A stretch of 54,204 nt of DNA from Odoribacter sp036657595. GTDB taxonomy: Bacteria > Bacteroidota > Bacteroidia > Bacteroidales > Marinifilaceae. The stretch's first letter is position 1, and the number at the start of each line of letters is the position of its first letter. The position numbers were made by a program, and so were the translations under genes. Shown here in pieces: positions 40,970 through 48,165 of this stretch. The notes below the pieces were generated by a model. It had not been told where the DNA came from. It saw only the letters and a list, made by a program, of their open reading frames with translations, and searched no databases. The DNA is taken from NCBI GenBank assembly GCA_036657595.1, contig JAVXFZ010000010.1, positions 1 to 54,204 of the forward strand, written 5' to 3'.

Positions 40970-41802
40970 ATTTAACCAATTTCCATAGCCATTGTTCGTT
41001 TTGTGATGGAAAAGCACCATTGGAGGATTTTATACGATCGGCGATTGATAAGGGTTTTTCATCGTATGGTATTTCTTCGCACGCTCCTGTGCCGTTTGTT
41101 GCCCGTTGGGCACTTTCCGCTGATCGAGTGGGTGAATATTTGCAGGAAATTCAGCGGCTGAAAGAAAAATATGCCGAAGAGATCGAGCTGTATGCAGGTA
41201 TGGAAATTGATTATTTGAATGATTTACAGAATCCTTCCATCCGTTATTTTCAGGATTTGCCTTTGGATTATAGAATAGGTTCCGTCCATTTGATTTATAC
41301 TTCCGCAGGGGAGATTGTGGATACGGATACCAAGCCGGAACGTTTTCAGAAATTGTTGGAAGAACATTTTCAGGGAGATTTACGTCGGATGGTGACTCTT
41401 TATTTTGATGCTTCTATGCGGATGGTTGAAATGGGTGGGTTTGATTTTGTTGGTCACGCCGACAAAATATCTTACAACGCGGGTTTGTGTGATCCGACCA
41501 TTACCGATCAAGTGTGGTTTCAAAAAAGGCTTCGTGATTACTTTGCCTTGATAGCCGAGAAGGGATTGATGATGGAGATCAATACAAAAGCGTATCTGTC
41601 GAAAGGATGTTTTTTCCCTCATATCCGCTATTTCCGTCTGTTGAAAGAGTTGAACATTCCGGTATTGGTCAATTCGGATGCTCATTTGCCGGAATTGGTG
41701 AATGCCAGTCGGAACGAGGCTTTGCAATTTTTAAAAGATGCCGGATTTGAAACCGTGAGGGAACTGCATCAGGGTGTTTGGAAGGAAGTGGAAATCGGCT
41801 GA
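40966..41802 (+). CDS. PHP-domain phosphatase, HisJ-like histidinol phosphatase
   Basis: Metal-dependent phosphoesterase of 278 residues. The PHP signature begins FHSHCSFCDGKAPLEDF, with H-x-H at the N-terminus, GMEIDYL as the second block, GSVHLI as the third, VGHADKI as the fourth and NSDAHLP as the last; all metal-binding positions are present. HisJ proteins dephosphorylate histidinol phosphate, but other PHP substrates are possible because no his gene is adjacent. ATG 40966 is chosen: AAAAGGA precedes it and it overlaps the previous stop. Confidence 0.83.
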   Translation: MNLTNFHSHCSFCDGKAPLEDFIRSAIDKGFSSYGISSHAPVPFVARWALSADRVGEYLQEIQRLKEKYAEEIELYAGMEIDYLNDLQNPSIRYFQDLPLDYRIGSVHLIYTSAGEIVDTDTKPERFQKLLEEHFQGDLRRMVTLYFDASMRMVEMGGFDFVGHADKISYNAGLCDPTITDQVWFQKRLRDYFALIAEKGLMMEINTKAYLSKGCFFPHIRYFRLLKELNIPVLVNSDAHLPELVNASRNEALQFLKDAGFETVRELHQGVWKEVEIG

Positions 41803-41911
41803 TATGATTTTTCATAGGCTCAGCGATGAAGAGGGATAGAATGGTTTTAACGACCTACATAGCTTGTTTTAAATAGACGACGAGTATAAACAGACTTAAA
41901 TAAACAATGTG

Positions 41912-42349
41912 ATGAATGGTTGGAGTATGATACAGACCTTTACAAATCCGCAGGATGCGTATATGGCACGTGCTTATTTGGAATCCGAAGCGGTGGAAAC
42001 GATGATTCAGGACGAGTTGACGGCTCAGGTAAATAATTTTTATTCCAATGCGATCGGAGGAGTGAAGTTGTGGGTGAAGGAGGAAGATCGGGAACGTGGC
42101 ATAGAAATATTGAAGGATGGAGGGTATATCATTCCTGAGAAAGAAAAGGAAGAAGCGGATTGGGTATGGGTTCGGAAAGAAACGGATGTGAGTCATTGCC
42201 CTTTTTGTCATTCCGATAATATCATTAAATTAAAAGATTTGAATTTGGTGTCTGTCGTTCTTTATTTTATACTGGGAGTATTGTTTCCGCTTTTCCGTTC
42301 AACGTGGAAATGCTGTGATTGCGGAAAGGCTTGGAAATATAAAAGATAA
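41912..42349 (+). CDS. DUF2007 protein with C-terminal zinc ribbon
   Basis: 145-residue cytoplasmic protein. The first 75 residues match DUF2007 (signal-transducing-like fold: FTNPQDAYMARAYLESEAVE, GGVKLWVKEEDRERGIEIL). The C-terminus has two cysteine pairs, CPFCHS and CCDCGK, flanking a hydrophobic segment (VVLYFILGVLFPLF), suggesting a zinc ribbon split by a membrane helix. Function unknown. The ATG at 41912 is preferred to GTG 41909. Confidence 0.75.
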   Translation: MNGWSMIQTFTNPQDAYMARAYLESEAVETMIQDELTAQVNNFYSNAIGGVKLWVKEEDRERGIEILKDGGYIIPEKEKEEADWVWVRKETDVSHCPFCHSDNIIKLKDLNLVSVVLYFILGVLFPLFRSTWKCCDCGKAWKYKR

Positions 42350-42441
42350 ATGATGAATTTTTTTTCCGTCCTTCCTGATTTTTTATCGTTTTTTAGCTCA
42401 AGCTATTTATGAATAGATAGACCTCTTTTCACAGATTTTTA

Positions 42442-42449
42442 TATCTTTG
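42442..42449 (+). promoter_or_regulatory. -7 box for the L,D-transpeptidase-like gene
   Basis: TATCTTTG, matching TAnnTTTG, 20 bp before the ATG at 42469. Confidence 0.5.
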
Positions 42450-42468
42450 CTCGCTGATTTTTTAAGAT

Positions 42469-43053
42469 ATGAAATACTGTTTATTACTTTATATAACGCT
42501 CTCTTTTACGCTGATATGCCGTTCACAAGAACTGCCTTCACTCTTGTGTCAACGGGCTGATTCTGCCTTTGTGTTTTGTCGGGCGCAACAGATGGATACT
42601 ACGATTTGTATTTTAGTAGATATGAGTTTGCATTCCGGCAAGAATCGCCTATTTGTTTGGGATTTTCAACAACAGAAAATTGTTCGCTCCGGACTTTGTT
42701 CGCACGGGACGGGGAGAGGAAGTACGTATGCTGTTCCCGTATTTAGCAATAAGCCGGGCAGTCGTTGCACTTCTCTCGGAAAATATCAGATTTGCGGGCG
42801 GGGATATAGTCGTTGGGGGATTCATATTCATTATAAATTGAACGGATTAGAAAAAACGAATGATAATGCTTTGCGCCGCGTTGTCGTGCTTCATTCTATG
42901 TCACAAATACCGTCAAAGACGATCTATCCGGAATATCTTCCCTTGGGTTATAGTTTCGGTTGTCCGGTGGTATCGGATAAGGTGATGCGTGAATTGGACG
43001 GTATTTTAAAAAATAGATCCTTTCCGGTTCTCCTTTGGATTTATGCCGGATAA
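42469..43053 (+). CDS. YkuD_2-type murein L,D-transpeptidase-like protein
   Basis: Exported protein of 194 residues with a signal peptide (about 1-19). The catalytic segment is YSFGCPVVS with nucleophile C165, preceded by VVLHSMSQ with H142, matching the YkuD_2 family of L,D-transpeptidase-like domains. FVWDFQQQKIVRSGLCSHGTG and SLGKYQICGRG are further conserved blocks. It probably modifies or trims peptidoglycan stems. It converges on the MFS gene with only 5 bp between the stop codons. Confidence 0.83.
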   Translation: MKYCLLLYITLSFTLICRSQELPSLLCQRADSAFVFCRAQQMDTTICILVDMSLHSGKNRLFVWDFQQQKIVRSGLCSHGTGRGSTYAVPVFSNKPGSRCTSLGKYQICGRGYSRWGIHIHYKLNGLEKTNDNALRRVVVLHSMSQIPSKTIYPEYLPLGYSFGCPVVSDKVMRELDGILKNRSFPVLLWIYAG

Positions 43054-43058
43054 ATCGA

Positions 43059-44222
43059 TCAATTTTTTCTCCATTGCAAGAACAAAAACAAAGATCCGGG
43101 AAGGAGGATGATCAAAGCCGTGATTTGAAGAGCAAAAGCGAGAGAAAAGGCATCATTGAGCCATCCGATGAAGGGAGCGATTACGGCAAAGATCAGACGG
43201 ATGATAAAATTACGAATGGAGAGTACGGTTGCCCGCATTTCAGAAAAAGTCTGCCGATTGATGTACCCTTTTAAAATAGGAGTGGCAAAGCCCCGAACAA
43301 TATAAAACAGGAAGAATAAAAACAGGCTGAAAATAGTAAGGCTGAAAGAAATAGCCACGTACCCACCGACAATAAAAAGGAGAATCAGTGTATAAGTCCT
43401 GTTTTCGCCGAGCCAAGCATTTAAGGCATCGGAATATAAAGCGGCAATGCCCACCGTCAGGTTTAATACGGTCCACACGACACCGAAAAGGGCGGTAGGT
43501 AAATGGATCTCCATTAAAACGGGTTGTACAAACCACGCCATCGTGAGGGTCGCTGCTCCTATGATCCCCGAAAACATAATATCATAGCACAGTTTTTTAT
43601 TCGTGATCAGGGAGTACCGAATAATATTTAAAATGTTCTTGATAGGATGGACGATTCGCGTTTGGGCATTTAATTCGTGTAAAGCAAATGCTGCCGGAAT
43701 ACCGATAAAGGCTATGAAGATCTGACAAAAGAAAGGTAGTCGCAAAGAAAAGGTGGCTAACAAACCTCCTATAATACCGGCAAAAGCTTCGGAGAAGTTG
43801 CCTATCATCGTGACTTTACCTTCATATTTTAGGTATTCGTTTTCGCGTTTGTAGTGGAGCATTGTATCATATAAGAGAGCGGAATCAGCACCCGACACCA
43901 AACTTTGACCTATTCCCAATAAGATTTCTGCCAAAAAGAAGGCGGCAAAAGTAGCAGATAGGGAGTAACAAATATAACCTCCGAAAGCGATTAAACAACC
44001 CGTTAGCAGACAATTGCGCCGTCCCCAGACATCTGCCAAATAGCCGGTGGGAATATCGAGCGCGACTAATACAATTGAATAAACACTTTTCAGCAGGAAA
44101 ATATCTTTCAGTCCCAGTCCGTTTTCCTGATAAAACAAAACAATAATCGGCATAATCAAGGTAAACCATTTGGATACCTTGATGAAGTATAAGGAAATAA
44201 TATTTTGTCTGAAAAAAGACAA
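43059..44222 (-). CDS. MFS transporter
   Basis: Polytopic membrane protein of 387 residues with about 12 hydrophobic segments. The loop after helix 2 reads GYLADVWGRRNCLLTG, the classic MFS A-motif (G-x-x-x-D-x-x-G-R-R). A second-half counterpart is weaker. No substrate can be predicted. A -7 box (44249-44256) lies just upstream, giving a very short leader. Confidence 0.88.
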   Translation of the reverse strand: MSFFRQNIISLYFIKVSKWFTLIMPIIVLFYQENGLGLKDIFLLKSVYSIVLVALDIPTGYLADVWGRRNCLLTGCLIAFGGYICYSLSATFAAFFLAEILLGIGQSLVSGADSALLYDTMLHYKRENEYLKYEGKVTMIGNFSEAFAGIIGGLLATFSLRLPFFCQIFIAFIGIPAAFALHELNAQTRIVHPIKNILNIIRYSLITNKKLCYDIMFSGIIGAATLTMAWFVQPVLMEIHLPTALFGVVWTVLNLTVGIAALYSDALNAWLGENRTYTLILLFIVGGYVAISFSLTIFSLFLFFLFYIVRGFATPILKGYINRQTFSEMRATVLSIRNFIIRLIFAVIAPFIGWLNDAFSLAFALQITALIILLPGSLFLFLQWRKN

Positions 44223-44248
44223 GGGTCGACTTCGTTATTTAGTGTGGA

Positions 44249-44256
44249 CAAAGGTA
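44249..44256 (-). promoter_or_regulatory. -7 box for the MFS gene
   Basis: TACCTTTG on the minus strand, matching TAnnTTTG, 26 bp before the ATG at 44222. Confidence 0.5.
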
Positions 44257-44418
44257 GATAAAAAAGCGAGAAGCGAAAGATTAAAATGAATGACGAAAAA
44301 GGAATCTGTATGGTGATGGATTTAAATTGTTTTTTTTCAATAAAAGCACTTTTTTAGGCATTCATCTTCTTTTTTGGTATGGAAATTGCACATACTTTAA
44401 TAAAACGTGCAGTATTCT

Positions 44419-44448
44419 TTTGGATTTGAATATTTATATATATTTTTG
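44419..44448 (+). promoter_or_regulatory. Promoter of ptb (TTTG-N18-TATTTTTG)
   Basis: TTTG at 44419-44422 and TATTTTTG at 44441-44448 with an 18-bp spacer, about 30 bp before the ATG at 44478. Confidence 0.6.
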
Positions 44449-44477
44449 TTTCAAATTATAATCAAATAGAAGAGTTA

Positions 44478-45389
44478 ATGATGAAGATTGAAAAGATCAG
44501 TGATATTTATGAAGTATTGAAAAGTTCTACCCGCAAGAAGCGTTTGGTGGTAGCTTTTGCGAACGACAGTCATTCCATTGAGGCTGTGTATTTGGCAGTA
44601 AAAGCCGGATTAATAGAAGCAATTTTGGTAGGAGATACCGAAGTCATTAAGAGCGTTTGTAAAGAAAACGGATACGATGCATCTTGTTTTAAGATTGTCC
44701 ACGAATCGGTAGATGTGAAAGGCGCAGAATTAGCTGTAGAAATGATTCGCAAAGGAGAAGCGGACATCATTATGAAAGGTTTAGTCAGCACCGATAAATA
44801 TATGCGGGCTGTATTAAATAAAGAGCGAGGCATTGTCACTCCGAATGCCATTCTTTCGCACGTGACGATTATGGAATGTAAGGCTTATCATAAGTTATTA
44901 GTGTTCAGTGACGCTGCTGTGATTCCGTGTCCGGATTTGAATCAGAAGGTTGCTATGATTAAATATGTGACCAATACGGCTAAAGCACTTGGAATAAAAA
45001 CGCCGAAAGTGGCTGTGATTGCTCCTACGGAACAAGTATTGGTAAAAGTACAGTCTACGGTGGATGCTGCTATTTTGTCTAAAATGGGCGAACGCGGACA
45101 AATCGGCGGAGCAATGATCGAAGGACCAATGGCTCTGGATGTTGCGATTGACAAGGAAGCTGCCGAAATTAAGAAAATATATTCGGACGTGGCAGGGGAT
45201 GCTGATTGTCTGATTTTCCCGAATTTGGAATCCGGAAACGTATTTTATAAAACCAATACAAAATTAGGCTCGTCTAAACAGGGGGCTGTTCTGATGGGGG
45301 CTAAAGTACCGAGTGTACTGTCTTCACGTGGAGATAGCGTAGAAACGAAATTAAATTCTATCGCTTTGGCTGCGATTTTATCGGAATAA
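44478..45389 (+). CDS. ptb: Phosphate butyryltransferase-like enzyme
   Basis: Moves an acyl group from CoA to phosphate. The 303-residue protein fits the phosphate butyryl/acetyltransferase family: GLIEAILVGDTEVI, ADIIMKGLVSTDKYMRAVLN, PNAILSHVTIMEC and LIFPNLESGNVFYKTNTKLG are typical of Ptb. In butyrate formers Ptb acts with butyrate kinase (buk); no buk is adjacent here. The gene has its own promoter and terminator, so it is monocistronic. Acetyl or branched-chain acyl use is possible. Confidence 0.88.
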   Translation: MMKIEKISDIYEVLKSSTRKKRLVVAFANDSHSIEAVYLAVKAGLIEAILVGDTEVIKSVCKENGYDASCFKIVHESVDVKGAELAVEMIRKGEADIIMKGLVSTDKYMRAVLNKERGIVTPNAILSHVTIMECKAYHKLLVFSDAAVIPCPDLNQKVAMIKYVTNTAKALGIKTPKVAVIAPTEQVLVKVQSTVDAAILSKMGERGQIGGAMIEGPMALDVAIDKEAAEIKKIYSDVAGDADCLIFPNLESGNVFYKTNTKLGSSKQGAVLMGAKVPSVLSSRGDSVETKLNSIALAAILSE

Positions 45390-45437
45390 TATCAGATTTG
45401 AATCTATTCATCTGAAATAGATAAAATAATACCCTTT

Positions 45438-45505
45438 AATAAGAGCTATCCGAATTTATTGTTTTAAACAATAAATACAGATAGCTCTTATTCCGTATTT
45501 GTTTT
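45438..45505 (+). terminator. Terminator of ptb
   Basis: AATAAGAGCTATC (45438-45450) pairs with GATAGCTCTTATT (45480-45492); inside it TTTATTGTTT and AAACAATAAA extend the stem. T-rich sequence (ATTTGTTTTT) follows. Confidence 0.7.
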
Positions 45506-45563
45506 TATCGTATAAAATGAAGAACAATCTATTGGAAATAGAGATGAATTCAGGATGATTTTA

Positions 45564-45571
45564 TACTTTTG
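45564..45571 (+). promoter_or_regulatory. -7 box for bioD
   Basis: TACTTTTG, matching TAnnTTTG, about 41 bp before the ATG at 45613. It rules out an upstream in-frame start at 45571. Confidence 0.5.
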
Positions 45572-45612
45572 TGTCATCAATTGATCAGGACTCAGTTAAA
45601 ATTTCAATTATT

Positions 45613-46278
45613 ATGGCAGTATATTTTATTAGCGGTATTGATACGGATACCGGAAAATCTGTTGTTACAGGAGTCATAGCACGTACCCTTTTAAAGAAAG
45701 GTGTTCAAGTAGTGACTCAAAAATTCATTCAAACCGGTTGTGTCGGCATTTCTGAAGATATTTTGAAGCACCGGGAAATTATGGGAATCGCTCCACTGGA
45801 TGTGGACAAAGACGGGACAACGTGTCCCTACGTGATGACTTATCCTGCCTCTCCTCATTTAGCGGCAGAGATTGACGGGGTGGAGTTGGATGTAAGGCGT
45901 ATTCATCAATCTACCGAGAAATTAGCGGCTCTTTATGAGGTGGTCCTTTTGGAAGGAGCGGGAGGGCTTTATGTTCCGGTGACACGGGATTATCTCACCA
46001 TTGATTATATACAGGAATACGCTCATCCGCTGATCCTTGTCTCTTCCTCCAAATTGGGTAGTATTAATCATACTCTGATGAGTTTGGAATTGTGCCGTTT
46101 GAGGGGTGTGGAGGTTAAATACGTTATTTACAACGATTTTCCCAACGATAGCGAACAAATTAAAAACGATTCGATCACCATTATACGTAAATATCTTGAC
46201 GAGCATTTCCCGGATTGCCAGCTGTTAGAGCTACCGGTAGTCGTTGGAAAGCAATGGCCGGAATTGAATTTAATTTAA
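45613..46278 (+). CDS. bioD: Dethiobiotin synthetase
   Basis: ATP-dependent enzyme closing the ureido ring in biotin synthesis. The 221-residue protein starts with the P-loop ISGIDTDTGKSVVTG (about 6-20), followed by TQKFIQTGC (substrate lysine), LLEGAGGLYVPV and the base-binding segment VIYNDFP. Length is typical. No other bio gene is adjacent. The ATG at 45613 is chosen; codons upstream overlap the promoter. Confidence 0.95.
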   Translation: MAVYFISGIDTDTGKSVVTGVIARTLLKKGVQVVTQKFIQTGCVGISEDILKHREIMGIAPLDVDKDGTTCPYVMTYPASPHLAAEIDGVELDVRRIHQSTEKLAALYEVVLLEGAGGLYVPVTRDYLTIDYIQEYAHPLILVSSSKLGSINHTLMSLELCRLRGVEVKYVIYNDFPNDSEQIKNDSITIIRKYLDEHFPDCQLLELPVVVGKQWPELNLI

Positions 46279-46290
46279 TTGATGAACCGG

Positions 46291-46330
46291 GCGGTTGAAG
46301 GATTCGATTTTTCAACCGCTCAGTTTTTTT
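46291..46330 (+). terminator. Intrinsic terminator of bioD
   Basis: GCGGTTGAA (46291-46299) pairs with TTCAACCGC (46311-46319), loop 11 nt, followed by a run of seven T (46324-46330). It separates bioD from the U32 gene and makes the far-upstream start of that gene unlikely. Confidence 0.85.
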
Positions 46331-46358
46331 GTTTTCCATACGCTACTAACTATTTTTA
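46328..46358 (+). promoter_or_regulatory. Candidate promoter of the U32 gene
   Basis: TTTG at 46328-46331 and TATTTTTA at 46351-46358 (one base off consensus), spacer 19 bp. The ATG at 46369 would be nearly leaderless. Confidence 0.4.
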
Positions 46359-46368
46359 TCTCTTTCAA

Positions 46369-48165
46369 ATGCGAAAAGTAGAATTACTATCTCCGGCAAA
46401 AGACCTTGCTATTGGCATCGCTGCCATCAATAATGGTGCAGATGCTGTCTATATCGGCGCACCGGCATTTGGTGCCCGTAAAGCAGCTGCAAACAGCTTG
46501 GAGGACATAGAGAGTCTGGTGAACTATGCGCATCGTTTTTATTGTCGTGTATTTGTCACGCTGAATACTATTTTGTACGATGCTGAATTAGCAGATGCCG
46601 AAAAAATGATTCGACGTTTATATGCCATAGGGATAGATGCCTTGATTGTACAAGATTTGGGAATCTTGCGGATGGATTTACCTCCCATCTGTTTGCACGC
46701 CAGTACGCAGATGCATAATTACGACCTTGAACGCATTAAATTTATTGATCGTCTCGGCTTTCAACGAATTGTATTGGCACGCGAACTTTCTTTAGAACAA
46801 ATCCGCACGATCCGAAAAGAGGTGAATGCAGAATTGGAAGTGTTCATACACGGGGCTTTATGTGTCAGCTTGAGCGGACAATGTTATCTTTCCCAATATA
46901 TGTTTGGACGCTCTGCCAATCGGGGGGAATGTGCCCAGCCTTGTCGGATGAAATGGTCGGTGAAAGACAGTGCCGGAAAGTCTTTAGTGGAAGATAAATA
47001 TATCCTCTCTCTTAAAGATTTAAACCTATCTGCTTATCTCAATGATTTGATTGAAATAGGGGTGGATTCATTTAAAATAGAAGGTCGCTTGAAGGATGAG
47101 AATTATGTGGCGAATGTTACGAATTATTACTCTTCGCTGATCAATCGGGATTCATCACTTTCTCGGACAGGATCGGGTGAGAGTAGGGCTGCCTTTACAG
47201 CAGAACCTGAGCGGAGTTTTAATCGGGGATATTCGACTTATTTTGTTGACCGGCGAACCACCGGATTGGTAAACGCCGATAGCCCCAAATCTATTGGTAA
47301 ATATATCGGACGCATCCGGCAGACGAAAGGCAATCGTCTCCTGATAGATGGCATTGAAGCAATGAATAACGGCGACGGTTTATGCTATTTGGAAAAAGGA
47401 GAATTGAAAGGTGTGAGAGTAAACAATGTGGAGGGCGATTGGATTGTTTGTAATGAACCGGTGAGTATAGCGATAGGGACAGAGCTATTCAGAAATTACG
47501 ATCATCGTTTTGTGATGCAACTTGAAAAAGTTAAATCCGTTCGGAAAATCCGTATTCGCATACAGGCAGTGGCAAAACAGAATCACCTGAAATTGAAATG
47601 TACGGATGAAGATCAAATAAGTGCTGTGTACGAATTGACCGAATCCTTTGAAATAGCCACCAATCCGTTGCAATTAGAGCGGGTGAAACAGCAATTGATG
47701 AAATGTGGCGACACTGATTTTGTATGCGAGGAAGTGGATTACGAAGGCGACTTATTATTTATTCCGGCAGCTGTCGTAAATGCTGCCCGTCGTTGCTTAT
47801 TGGAGCAATTATGCCGGGAAAGAGAAAGTCATCGAAGTATGTTGCAGCCGGGCATAGAGGATCGTTCCGCTATTTACCGCACTCAAGTGGATTGGCATCA
47901 CAATGTGGTGAATCAAAAAGCGGTGGCATTTTATCGGGAACACGGTGCAGAGGAAGTAGAGTATGGGCTTGAAAAAAACAATACAGCAATGAAGAAACAC
48001 GATTTGATGCATACCCGCTATTGCTTGCTGTATGAATTGGGACGTTGTCGAAAAGTTCATAAAAATCAAGATCTTAGTTTTCCCTTGTATTTGTATAATG
48101 ATAAACATTTATTCCCATTAGAGTTTGATTGTGGCGAATGTTTTATGAAAGTATTGGAGCGATAA
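46369..48165 (+). CDS. Peptidase U32 family protein (RlhA/YhbU-like)
   Basis: 598-residue protein of the U32 group. The N-terminal domain has ELLSPAKDLAIGIAAINNGA and FIHGALCVSLSGQCYLS with cysteines at about 165 and 171, then NRGECAQPCRMKW, which carries two further conserved cysteines; these probably bind an iron-sulfur cluster. A C-terminal collagenase-like domain follows. U32 members include tRNA/rRNA hydroxylases such as RlhA and TrhP as well as reputed collagenases, so RNA modification is a live possibility. Its stop abuts the stop of the next gene tail to tail. Confidence 0.88.
   Translation: MRKVELLSPAKDLAIGIAAINNGADAVYIGAPAFGARKAAANSLEDIESLVNYAHRFYCRVFVTLNTILYDAELADAEKMIRRLYAIGIDALIVQDLGILRMDLPPICLHASTQMHNYDLERIKFIDRLGFQRIVLARELSLEQIRTIRKEVNAELEVFIHGALCVSLSGQCYLSQYMFGRSANRGECAQPCRMKWSVKDSAGKSLVEDKYILSLKDLNLSAYLNDLIEIGVDSFKIEGRLKDENYVANVTNYYSSLINRDSSLSRTGSGESRAAFTAEPERSFNRGYSTYFVDRRTTGLVNADSPKSIGKYIGRIRQTKGNRLLIDGIEAMNNGDGLCYLEKGELKGVRVNNVEGDWIVCNEPVSIAIGTELFRNYDHRFVMQLEKVKSVRKIRIRIQAVAKQNHLKLKCTDEDQISAVYELTESFEIATNPLQLERVKQQLMKCGDTDFVCEEVDYEGDLLFIPAAVVNAARRCLLEQLCRERESHRSMLQPGIEDRSAIYRTQVDWHHNVVNQKAVAFYREHGAEEVEYGLEKNNTAMKKHDLMHTRYCLLYELGRCRKVHKNQDLSFPLYLYNDKHLFPLEFDCGECFMKVLER

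Noticed and set aside
46279..46368. Longer start for the U32 protein at 46279
   Set aside because: The extra 30 codons cover the bioD terminator and its T-run, and the family begins at MRKVELLSPAKD.
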